NCBI GenBank assembly: GCA_946538475.1
Contig: CAMNGN010000089.1
Span: forward strand, 1 to 7,855
Length of the DNA stretch: 7,855 bases
Direction of reading: 5' to 3'
Source: an uncultured Blautia sp.
GTDB taxonomy: Bacteria; Bacillota; Clostridia; Lachnospirales; Lachnospiraceae
The stretch's first letter is position 1. Each line of letters opens with the position of its first letter. A program made the position numbers and the translations under genes. This document shows, piece by piece, positions 1-5,681 of the stretch. The notes beneath the pieces are model-generated. The model searched no databases. It was not told the origin of the DNA and saw only the letters and a list, made by a program, of their open reading frames with translations.

Positions 1-703
1 TGTCGTGATTGCAGTTGAACGTTCTGTCCACAAATTTCACCTGCGGAACCCGATGGTCCAGAAAAAACTGCAGTTCGGGAAGCACCATGTCGAGTGACCG
101 GAATCTCACCCGCTTATCGATGGAAGAAAGACAGTAGCTGCAGGCGAAAGGACAGCCTCTGCTGCTCTCATAATAGATGATCCTGTTTTGGAAGTCATCG
201 AGGTTTTCATATATAAAAGGGATCTTGTCGAGCTGTACCGGAACCGGAGCGCCTGTGCTTACCAGGCCCTCCTCCGAGCGATACACAAGGCCGGGGATCT
301 CGTCGAGCGGATACCCCTCTGCATAATGACCGCAGAGCCGCCGGAAGGTCTCCTCCCCCTCTCCCGTCATCACGCCGCAGAAAGCCTTCTCGGAGAGCAG
401 AAACTTTTCTGCATCATAAGAAACTTCCGGACCTCCTGCCCAGAAGGCAGTGCCCGGAAGCACCTTTTTTAGATCCCGCACGATATCACGCACAAAGGAG
501 ATGTTCCATATATAGCAGGAAACGCAGACCACATCGGGATGTGCAAGATAAACATCGCGTATGATCTCCTGCATCTGCTGATTGATGGTATATTCCTTCA
601 GCGTGATATATTGCCGGTACTGATGCGCGTATGCCCTCAGATCATATACAGCCGGATTTGAATGTATATATTTGGCGTTTACCGCCATCAGCATAATTTT
701 CAT
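1..703 (-). CDS. Radical SAM protein with N-terminal B12-binding-like region, DUF4080 type (3' end cut by window)
   Basis: The reading frame opens at ATG 703 and runs off the left edge, giving 234 visible residues. Residues 180-192 contain the radical SAM 4Fe-4S motif CxxxCxxC (RGCPFACSYC, Cys184, Cys188, Cys191), which binds the cluster that cleaves S-adenosylmethionine. About 130 residues before it resemble a Rossmann-like cobalamin-binding domain, with AGGPEVSYD near 89-97 and GEGEETF near 114-120; DKIPF (159-163) leads into the SAM core. FVDRTFNCN near the visible end is typical of the DUF4080 group. The substrate is unknown. The start lies one base after the glyA stop (TGA-A-ATG) and has no strong Shine-Dalgarno of its own, so it is probably co-transcribed with and translationally coupled to glyA. 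The C-terminal DUF4080 part is outside the window, so the subfamily call is by resemblance. Confidence 0.85.
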   Translation of the reverse strand, partial: MKIMLMAVNAKYIHSNPAVYDLRAYAHQYRQYITLKEYTINQQMQEIIRDVYLAHPDVVCVSCYIWNISFVRDIVRDLKKVLPGTAFWAGGPEVSYDAEKFLLSEKAFCGVMTGEGEETFRRLCGHYAEGYPLDEIPGLVYRSEEGLVSTGAPVPVQLDKIPFIYENLDDFQNRIIYYESSRGCPFACSYCLSSIDKRVRFRSLDMVLPELQFFLDHRVPQVKFVDRTFNCNHD

Positions 704-704
704 T

Positions 705-1943
705 TCAGCCGACCAGTGGATATTTGTCCGTCAGTTCTTTTACGATGGCACGTACACGATCCATATTGTCGCGGCCTTCGATGAGAAGTGCGATAGCCTC
801 GGCAATGCGGTCCATATCTTCGGTGTTCATGCCGCGGGAAGTAACCGCCGGTGTTCCGAGACGAACGCCGCTGGTGACGAACGGTGATCTGGGCTCGTTG
901 GGCACTGTGTTCTTGTTTGCGGTAATGTTGCATTCATCGAGCAGGTTTTCCAGCTCTTTTCCGGTCATCTCGGATCCGCGAAGGTCAACCAGCATCAGAT
1001 GGTTGTCTGTTCCGCCGGAAACAAGCTTGACACCGCGTTTCATCAGGCCTTCGCTGAGCGCTTTGGCGTTAGCCACGATGTTCTTGCCATACTCCTGAAA
1101 CTCAGGCTGCAGTGCCTCTTTGAAGCAGACTGCCTTGGCTGCAATGACATGCATGAGCGGGCCGCCCTGGGTTCCCGGGAACACGGCTTTGTTGAAGTTG
1201 AACTTCTTTGCGCTCTCGGCACTTGCCAGGATAAGGCCACCGCGGGGTCCTCTGAGTGTTTTGTGTGTGGTGGTTGTTACAACATCCGCATAAGGGATGG
1301 GGCTCGGATGCTGTCCTGTAGCGACGAGTCCGGCGATGTGAGCCATATCGACCATCAGGTAAGCGCCTACTTCGTCGGCGATACGGCGGAAAGCGGCGAA
1401 GTCAATGGTGCGGGCATATGCGCTGGCACCGGCGATGATCAGTTTAGGCTTGCACTCTTTTGCTATGCGAAGCACTTCGTCGTAATCGATGTAACCGTCG
1501 TCGTTGGTTCCGTAAGCTACCGCGTTGAAATAGGATCCCGAGATGTTGGCGGGGCTTCCGTGTGTCAGATGTCCGCCATGATTAAGGTTCATTCCGAGGA
1601 CGGTATCGCCCGGCTTCAGCATGGCATAGAATACTGCCATGTTAGCCTGTGCTCCGGAGTGGGGCTGAACGTTTGCATATTCGCAGTGGAACAGCTCTTT
1701 TGCTCTTTCGATAGCGAGTGTCTCGACGCCATCCACACATCCGCAGCCGCCGTAATAACGTTTGCCCGGATATCCTTCGGCATATTTATTGGTGAGCGGG
1801 CTTCCCATGGCAGCCATGACTGCCTTGCTTACCCAGTTTTCAGATGCGATCAGCTCAATGTGCGAATTCTGTCTGGCGATTTCGGCTTTGATAAGATCTG
1901 CTATTTCCTTGTCAACCTGTTCAATCGCTTCAATTGAATACAT
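705..1943 (-). CDS. glyA: Serine hydroxymethyltransferase
   Basis: A complete 412-residue GlyA, the normal length for the bacterial enzyme. It is a cytosolic PLP enzyme that interconverts serine and glycine while loading THF as 5,10-methylene-THF, the main entry of one-carbon units for purines, thymidylate and methionine. Family signatures are intact: ELIASEN near 30-36, TNKYAEGYPGKRYYGG near 51-66, the PLP-contacting Asp in VDMAHIAG (Asp189), and VVTTTTHKTLRGPRGG, whose Lys218 should form the Schiff base with PLP. The ATG start at 1943 is fixed by AGGAGG at 1956-1951, seven bases upstream. A good promoter lies just before it, and a radical SAM gene follows after one base. The leader before it is only 87 bases and contains no ZTP aptamer, although glyA is a ZTP-switch target in some bacteria. 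Confidence 0.97.
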   Translation of the reverse strand: MYSIEAIEQVDKEIADLIKAEIARQNSHIELIASENWVSKAVMAAMGSPLTNKYAEGYPGKRYYGGCGCVDGVETLAIERAKELFHCEYANVQPHSGAQANMAVFYAMLKPGDTVLGMNLNHGGHLTHGSPANISGSYFNAVAYGTNDDGYIDYDEVLRIAKECKPKLIIAGASAYARTIDFAAFRRIADEVGAYLMVDMAHIAGLVATGQHPSPIPYADVVTTTTHKTLRGPRGGLILASAESAKKFNFNKAVFPGTQGGPLMHVIAAKAVCFKEALQPEFQEYGKNIVANAKALSEGLMKRGVKLVSGGTDNHLMLVDLRGSEMTGKELENLLDECNITANKNTVPNEPRSPFVTSGVRLGTPAVTSRGMNTEDMDRIAEAIALLIEGRDNMDRVRAIVKELTDKYPLVG

Positions 1944-1989
1944 TCTTATTCCTCCTGATTAATCTGTCTGCTGTCTCGAATCAAAGATG

Positions 1990-2018
1990 ATTATAGCGAA
2001 TTTGTCCATAATAAGCAA
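1990..2018 (-). promoter_or_regulatory. Sigma-A promoter of glyA
   Basis: On the minus strand a perfect -10 TATAAT (1995-1990) follows a -35 TTGCTT (2018-2013) with an exact 17-base spacer. Transcription would start near 1983, giving a leader of about 40 bases that carries the AGGAGG of glyA. The -35 element begins only about 13 bases past the stop codon of the upstream 3D-domain gene. Confidence 0.75.
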
Positions 2019-2030
2019 GTACTCTTTAAA

Positions 2031-3137
2031 TCACTCCTGCAGCAGATATACATCTGTGTAGTAGAGTCCCCTTGCGTTGCACTCTTCATGTGTCTCCACA
2101 TAAATATCGATACAATTGTGTTTGATCCCGCCGCCGCAGTCCTCGGCGACATACACCTGGCCGTTGATCACGACTTTGGACCCGTATGGGATCTGTGTCG
2201 GGTCGACTGCGATAGTGTGGTTTGTCATGGCGGTGGCGCCGGTCGAGGTAACACCGTTGATCCATGGGCCGTTGCAGATGGCACACGGACAATAATGTGT
2301 GATCCTGAAGGTTCCGAGTGGTATGAGGACCGCGTCGGAGCTGACGGCCACCGGATCGCCGACTAAAGTACCGGCGGAGTTTTCTGTCACGCCGGCCGTA
2401 ATGTTATCCTCGGCTACCGCGAATATTCCGTCCCCGTCGCTCACCGAAATGTAACCGGCATCCACCTGGGCGGCATCCTCAGCTGCCTGTGCGTTCTCCT
2501 CCGCGTGTGTATCCTGTACGGCATGGCTTTGGATCAGCTCTGCAGAACCGTCCAGCACATCGGTAAGGACATAGCCTTCCTGCTCCTCCAGCGAATCATT
2601 GAGAAATTTGATCCTGCCCCACGTGTTTCCGATCAGGCCGGTGAGCTCGACCTCGTCAAACTCCATCACTTCTCCGATGACGTCTCCGTCCCTCTGCCCC
2701 GGATAATCCAGAACCTCCGAGTCCGAGGCTACCATCATATATTCCTTCATCGCTTCGACATTCGACTTTTCGCTGAGCGAGGCGTCGGTGACATATCCGT
2801 GTATCCTCGTGCCGTCATCCGCGTTGGCCGTGATCTCGCTCCAGCCGTCCTGTCCCGAGGGATACGCTTCGACCTTTGTCTCAAAATGAAGATTTCCGGT
2901 CACACCGCTGTTCTCGTCGGGCGATTCAAATACCTGCACTTCTTTCAGTGCGACATATGCTTTTTCCGTATCATCTGTGCTCTTGTCCGCGCCCAGAAGT
3001 TGCTTGGCATCAGCGAGCGGATCAGAGACATCTGTGGTTTCGGTTGCTACGTTGTTCTCTGCGCCTGTGTAAACAGCTCCCGGGATCATGGAAAAAGCTA
3101 TACCCAGAGTCATTACTATCTTTGCTGACTTTTTCAT
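2031..3137 (-). CDS. Secreted protein with two SH3-like domains and a C-terminal 3D domain
   Basis: From ATG 3137 the product is 368 residues. This start is chosen because GGAGA (3149-3145) sits seven bases upstream and MKKSAKIVMT begins a signal peptide; hydrophobic residues run to about 22, with cleavage likely near Ala26. An upstream ATG at 3179 lacks a site and would put charged residues before the signal. Two bacterial SH3-like repeats follow (about 59-123 and 132-194), then an Ala/Asp/Glu/Ser-rich linker to about 271. The C-terminal 3D domain (272-368) is named for three Asp: AVDP (Asp312), AEDCGGG (Asp333) and CIDIY (Asp344), with TGATAM at 299-304 and several Cys (283, 285, 288, 334, 342). 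3D domains resemble the catalytic core of MltA-type lytic transglycosylases, so a wall-bound peptidoglycan role is inferred. It is probably a single-gene unit. Confidence 0.88.
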   Translation of the reverse strand: MKKSAKIVMTLGIAFSMIPGAVYTGAENNVATETTDVSDPLADAKQLLGADKSTDDTEKAYVALKEVQVFESPDENSGVTGNLHFETKVEAYPSGQDGWSEITANADDGTRIHGYVTDASLSEKSNVEAMKEYMMVASDSEVLDYPGQRDGDVIGEVMEFDEVELTGLIGNTWGRIKFLNDSLEEQEGYVLTDVLDGSAELIQSHAVQDTHAEENAQAAEDAAQVDAGYISVSDGDGIFAVAEDNITAGVTENSAGTLVGDPVAVSSDAVLIPLGTFRITHYCPCAICNGPWINGVTSTGATAMTNHTIAVDPTQIPYGSKVVINGQVYVAEDCGGGIKHNCIDIYVETHEECNARGLYYTDVYLLQE

Positions 3138-3158
3138 AGACCCATCTCCGTTTTTACT

Positions 3159-3187
3159 ATTGTAGAAAAAAAATCTCAAATTTGAAA
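3159..3187 (-). promoter_or_regulatory. Probable promoter of the 3D-domain gene
   Basis: On the minus strand TACAAT (3164-3159) is a five-of-six -10 box, and 17 bases upstream TTTCAA (3187-3182) is a weak -35. Transcription would begin near 3152, leaving a leader of about 15 bases that still includes the ribosome binding site at 3149-3145. The -35 is degenerate, so the assignment rests mainly on the -10 box and the spacing. Confidence 0.45.
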
Positions 3188-3195
3188 AATTTCTA

Positions 3196-3224
3196 TTGAC
3201 ATGTGACTGAAAGTATAGTAGTAT
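3196..3224 (+). promoter_or_regulatory. Promoter of tRNA-Gly
   Basis: A consensus -35 TTGACA (3196-3201) is separated by 17 bases from a -10 TAGTAT (3219-3224), predicting a start near 3231 and a short 5' leader before the tRNA at 3248. It is back-to-back with the 3D-gene promoter: the two -35 boxes are eight bases apart. Confidence 0.75.
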
Positions 3225-3247
3225 ATATTTTGTTCGAAAGAACGTAA

Positions 3248-3320
3248 GCGATAGTGGCGTAGTTGGTAACGCGCGACCTTGCCAAGGTCGAGACCGCGGG
3301 TTCGAGCCCCGTCTATCGCT
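3248..3320 (+). tRNA. tRNA-Gly (anticodon GCC)
   Basis: A 73-base cloverleaf folds cleanly. The acceptor stem GCGATAG/CTATCGC (3248-3254 with 3313-3319) is perfect. The D arm is GCGT/ACGC with loop AGTTGGTA, and the anticodon stem CGACC/GGTCG encloses TTGCCAA with anticodon GCC at 3281-3283. The T arm is GCGGG/CCCGT (one G-U pair) with loop TTCGAGC. The discriminator base is T, as expected for bacterial tRNA-Gly. The 3' CCA is not encoded and must be added after transcription. It is the only plus-strand gene here and forms a monocistronic unit with its own promoter and terminators. Confidence 0.96.
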
Positions 3321-3330
3321 TTTTTATTTT

Positions 3331-3359
3331 GGCTTTCCGAAGAGGAAAGCCATTTTTTT
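3331..3359 (+). terminator. Intrinsic terminator of tRNA-Gly
   Basis: A perfect 8-bp stem GGCTTTCC/GGAAAGCC (3331-3338 with 3344-3351), loop GAAGA, is followed by A and seven T on the plus strand. On the minus strand the bases after the hairpin are A-rich, so it works only for the tRNA direction. Confidence 0.9.
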
Positions 3360-3364
3360 ATTTC

Positions 3365-3398
3365 AGGCAGGGGAGGTTTTTGGCTCCCCTGCCTTTTT
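3365..3398 (+). terminator. Second, tandem intrinsic terminator after tRNA-Gly
   Basis: An 11-bp perfect stem AGGCAGGGGAG/CTCCCCTGCCT (3365-3375 with 3384-3394), eight-base loop, is followed by TTTT. Together with the preceding hairpin it gives two terminators within 70 bases. In the opposite direction the stem could also stop transcripts from the transformylase gene ending at 3462, but the minus strand lacks a U tract there, so that role is doubtful. Confidence 0.75.
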
Positions 3399-3461
3399 AA
3401 TTCTGAATTCTAAATCGACGTTCGCCGGAAATGCATCCCGCTCTGTCCGTCATCTCTTACA

Positions 3462-4646
3462 TCAATGATGGAAAAGTCTGATTCCGGTGAATGCCATGAT
3501 CATGTCGTACTTATCGCAGGCTTCGATCACCAGATCGTCACGGACCGATCCGCCCGGCTCCGCGATATACTTCACGCCGCTCTTATGAGCACGCTCGATG
3601 TTATCGCTGAACGGGAAGAAGGCATCGGACCCGAGGGTCACGCCGTCCATCTTGTCAAGCCACTCTCTCTTCTCCTCGCGGGTGAACACGGAAGGTTTCT
3701 CGGTAAAGGTGAGCTCCCAGCGTCCGTCCTCCAGAACATCCATGTACTCTTCGCCGATATACACGTCGATCGCGTTGTCGCGCTCTGCTCTTGTGATGGA
3801 ATCCTTGAACGGAAGCGCAAGCACCTTCGGGCTCTGGCGCAGGAACCAGTTGTCGGCTTTCTGTCCGGCAAGCCTTGTGCAGTGCACTCTGGACTGCTGG
3901 CCGGCACCGATACCGATCGCCTGGCCGTCCTTCACGAAGCATACCGAGTTGGACTGTGTATATTTAAGGATGATCAGAGAAATCTTCAGATCTCTGCGAG
4001 CGTCGTCGGACAGATCTTTATTCTTTGTCACGATGTTCGAAATCAGTTCGTCGTCGATCGGGAGTTCCTGTCTGCCCTGCTCGAATGTCACGCCGTACAC
4101 TTCTTTGTGCTCGAGCGGTGCGGGAACATAGTCCGGATCGATCTCGATGATGTTATAGTTGCCTTTTTTCTTCTGTTTCAGGATCTCCAGCGCCTCATCG
4201 GTATATCCGGGAGCGATGATTCCGTCGGATACTTCTCTCTTCACCAGCAGAGCCGTGTCCTTATCGCACACATCCGAAAGAGAGATGAAATCGCCGAAGG
4301 AAGACATACGATCGGCACCTCTTGCTCTTGCGTACGCGCAGGCGATCGGGGAGAAGTTTTTCCAGTCCATATCGTCTACCCAGTAGATCTTTGCCAGAGT
4401 CTCGGTAAGCGGCAGACCGATGGAGGCTCCTGCGGGGGAAACATGCTTAAATGATGTAGCTGCGGGAAGTCCTGTAGCTTTCTTCAGGTCCTTTACCAGC
4501 TGCCAGCCGTTGAAGGCGTCAAGGAAGTTGATATATCCCGGTCTTCCGGAAAGGATCTTTACCGGAAGCTCGCTGCCGTCGTTCATGTAGATACGGGAAG
4601 GTTTCTGGTTGGGGTTGCATCCGTATTTCAAAGCAAATTCTTTCAT
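3462..4646 (-). CDS. purH: AICAR transformylase (stand-alone PurH C-terminal domain)
   Basis: The 394-residue product is the AICAR formyltransferase part of PurH without the N-terminal IMP cyclohydrolase (MGS-like) domain; full bifunctional PurH is usually a little over 500 residues. It transfers the formyl group of 10-formyl-THF to AICAR (ZMP), giving FAICAR, the penultimate step of IMP synthesis. Family motifs are clear: SFKHVSPAGAS with the catalytic Lys67-His68 pair, SNSVCFVKDGQAIGIGAGQ (232-250) then QSRVHCTRLAG, SDAFFPFSDNIERA (340-353), and EPGGSVRDD with FTGIRLFHH at the C terminus. A Lys-rich stretch near 157-161 (KQKKKG) is part of an insertion relative to classical PurH. ATG 4646 has AGGAGG (4659-4654) seven bases upstream. 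It lies 37 bases after purO in the same unit and so under the ZTP riboswitch. The symbol purH is borrowed from the bifunctional gene. Confidence 0.95.
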   Translation of the reverse strand: MKEFALKYGCNPNQKPSRIYMNDGSELPVKILSGRPGYINFLDAFNGWQLVKDLKKATGLPAATSFKHVSPAGASIGLPLTETLAKIYWVDDMDWKNFSPIACAYARARGADRMSSFGDFISLSDVCDKDTALLVKREVSDGIIAPGYTDEALEILKQKKKGNYNIIEIDPDYVPAPLEHKEVYGVTFEQGRQELPIDDELISNIVTKNKDLSDDARRDLKISLIILKYTQSNSVCFVKDGQAIGIGAGQQSRVHCTRLAGQKADNWFLRQSPKVLALPFKDSITRAERDNAIDVYIGEEYMDVLEDGRWELTFTEKPSVFTREEKREWLDKMDGVTLGSDAFFPFSDNIERAHKSGVKYIAEPGGSVRDDLVIEACDKYDMIMAFTGIRLFHH

Positions 4647-4683
4647 GTATTTTCCTCCTTAAAAGAGCAGCCGCCGGGGCTTA

Positions 4684-5397
4684 TCATGCATTCTTGTTCA
4701 GAATTCTGGTCTCATACTTTCCGGTTTCGATATCAATGTATCTGACAAACAGTGAGACTTTGTTGTCCTGATTGAGGTTTGTCCACAGAAGTTCGGTAAA
4801 TTCATCGATATCATCGGGAACGGAGATGCGCTTCGGCTCTCCCTCAAAGCTGGGGAGCGGGCTTCCGTCGCCCTGATAGGTGTGGATAAATCTTCCTTCG
4901 CCGTTGACAGCGTCGGAGTACTCGAATGTGTATCTCACGCACTGGGATGCTCTTCCGCAGTCACTCTTCAGAATGGAAAGCATGTAGCTGAACTTTCCGT
5001 CCTTCACGTCGAGGACGCCCGAGATGCGCGGTGTGTAGTTCGGTTCATCGGGCTCAAACTCCCGGCTGCGGAGCGACTGTTCAAAGGTGAGGCCTTTTTT
5101 GTAGCCTTCATAGACAGTGTCTGTCTGGTCGCCGTTCGTCACGATCGTGTGCTCATCAAGAACACGGACCGGAGCATAAATGATAAGGCTGGGATCGACA
5201 AGTTTTGCAGGGTCAAACGCCTCTGTTCTGATACCTTCACCATCCTCCACAAAAATGCGGTTGCGGCTGTTTTCGCTTCTTCCCATGATAAAGTATGCTG
5301 TTACTGCGCTTTTTCCATCCGCGGAACGGCCGATCACAATGCCTCTGCCCGGATACGAGTTGTTCTTCAGTTCCTGTTTGAGCGACAACATTTCCAT
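4684..5397 (-). CDS. purO: IMP cyclohydrolase, PurO family
   Basis: The 237-residue product resembles the PurO-type IMP cyclohydrolase family (Pfam IMP_cyclohyd), first known from archaea, which closes FAICAR to IMP, the last step of purine synthesis. Visible signatures are PGRGIVIGRSADGKS (16-30) and YFIMGRSENSRNRIF (35-49), a basic Arg/Asn-rich motif suited to nucleotide phosphate, with NYTPRISG near 120-127. It is longer than the roughly 200-residue archaeal forms. ATG 5397 is chosen because AGGGAG (5410-5405) sits seven bases upstream; a TTG further upstream in frame overlaps the terminator U tract. Two in-frame stops (TGA TAA, 4686-4681) end the gene, and the transformylase follows after 37 bases. 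The pairing supplies both halves of PurH from one transcript. Lack of any MGS-type cyclohydrolase in the partner supports the call. Confidence 0.9.
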   Translation of the reverse strand: MEMLSLKQELKNNSYPGRGIVIGRSADGKSAVTAYFIMGRSENSRNRIFVEDGEGIRTEAFDPAKLVDPSLIIYAPVRVLDEHTIVTNGDQTDTVYEGYKKGLTFEQSLRSREFEPDEPNYTPRISGVLDVKDGKFSYMLSILKSDCGRASQCVRYTFEYSDAVNGEGRFIHTYQGDGSPLPSFEGEPKRISVPDDIDEFTELLWTNLNQDNKVSLFVRYIDIETGKYETRILNKNA

Positions 5398-5417
5398 TTT
5401 GTTTCTCCCTTCATGAT

Positions 5418-5470
5418 AAAAACACAAAGACCGCCTGAGCTGCTCCTTAAAAAGTGCTGCCCAGGCGGTC
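5418..5470 (-). terminator. Riboswitch-controlled intrinsic terminator (expression platform)
   Basis: On the minus strand GACCGCCTGGGC (5470-5459) pairs with GCTCAGGCGGTC (5440-5429) in 12 bp with one G-U pair. A further GC/GC pair lies past an A-A mismatch, and the U tract TTTGTGTTTTT (5428-5418) follows. The 5' arm is exactly the conserved 3' strand of the ZTP aptamer, so aptamer folding and terminator folding exclude each other. Ligand binding should favour readthrough into purO. Confidence 0.9.
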
Positions 5471-5529
5471 GGCTTTTCATTTACTGCACTCCCTGCAGGT
5501 AGTCTCCTGCGATCCGCCAGTCATGCAGC
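5458..5529 (-). promoter_or_regulatory. ZTP/ZMP riboswitch aptamer (pfl motif)
   Basis: The minus strand carries both hallmark blocks of the pfl motif: TGACTGGCGGA (5523-5513) and CCGCCTGGGCA (5468-5458). P1 is CTGCA/TGCAG (5528-5524 with 5488-5484), P2 is GCAGG/CCTGC (5510-5506 with 5499-5495), and the junction AGGGAG (5494-5489) follows P2 as in the consensus. The pseudoknot pairs GGCGG (5518-5514) with CCGCC (5468-5464). The ligand, ZMP or ZTP, is the substrate, or its triphosphate, of the transformylase encoded in this operon, which matches the known targets of the class. Motif recall is from memory; no covariance model was run. Confidence 0.93.
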
Positions 5530-5532
5530 TGT

Positions 5533-5563
5533 TTGTATCTGTTCAGTTCCTTCACAGATACAA
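5533..5563 (-). other. 10-bp hairpin directly upstream of the aptamer
   Basis: On the minus strand TTGTATCTGT (5563-5554) pairs perfectly with ACAGATACAA (5542-5533) around an 11-base loop, ending four bases before P1 of the ZTP aptamer. It is not followed by a U tract, so it is not a terminator. It could insulate the aptamer from upstream RNA or protect the 5' end; the function is unknown. Confidence 0.6.
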
Positions 5564-5606
5564 GCAAAAATCCATGCAAATCGCCTGCGGCGATGGATTT
5601 TTGCTT
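5562..5606. terminator. Bulged palindrome after guaB, probable terminator
   Basis: Twelve bases AAGCAAAAATCC (5562-5573) pair perfectly with GGATTTTTGCTT (5595-5606). Inside, ATCGCC (5580-5585) pairs with GGCGAT (5589-5594) around a three-base loop, and a six-base bulge lies on one side. The A5/T5 runs within the arms give a U run on either strand, so it could terminate guaB transcripts. The U run is inside the stem and the bulge is unusual, so termination strength is uncertain. If it leaks, guaB transcripts would feed the riboswitch; no convincing separate promoter is visible between guaB and the aptamer. Confidence 0.5.
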
Positions 5607-5681
5607 ATCGTATCATTGTCGTACGGCCTCAGCAGCAAGTGCTTCGGCCTGTTCTGAACACTGTCCTGTATTCATTTTATT

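Noticed and set aside
999..1937. Long plus-strand open frame of 312 codons opposite glyA
   Set aside because: It is the antisense shadow of an intact glyA; it has no ribosome binding site and resembles no family.
1944..2030. A second ZTP riboswitch in front of glyA
   Set aside because: The 87-base gap is filled by a promoter and a leader of about 40 bases, with neither TGACTGGCG nor CCGCCTGGGC.
3138..3179. Start of the 3D-domain protein at ATG 3179
   Set aside because: It would place 14 polar and aromatic residues before a normal signal peptide, has no Shine-Dalgarno, and lies upstream of the predicted transcription start.
3248..3320. tRNA-Gly as a cell-wall-dedicated, non-proteinogenic type near a wall protein
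   Set aside because: The D-loop GG and the T-loop TTCGA needed for normal elongator folding are intact, so it should be an ordinary translational tRNA.
3465..4454. Long plus-strand open frame opposite the AICAR transformylase gene (and a similar one opposite guaB at 5721-7076)
   Set aside because: Both are antisense shadows of genes with intact catalytic motifs, and neither has a Shine-Dalgarno.
5398..5427. Ten-codon N-terminal extension of PurO from TTG 5427
   Set aside because: The TTG lies in the terminator U tract and has no ribosome binding site, whereas ATG 5397 has AGGGAG at ideal spacing.
5562..5615. TGA at 5615-5613 followed by a stem-loop as a selenocysteine codon with SECIS
   Set aside because: The residues around the TGA show no redox motif, the downstream hairpin is explained as the guaB terminator, and no selenocysteine gene is visible here.
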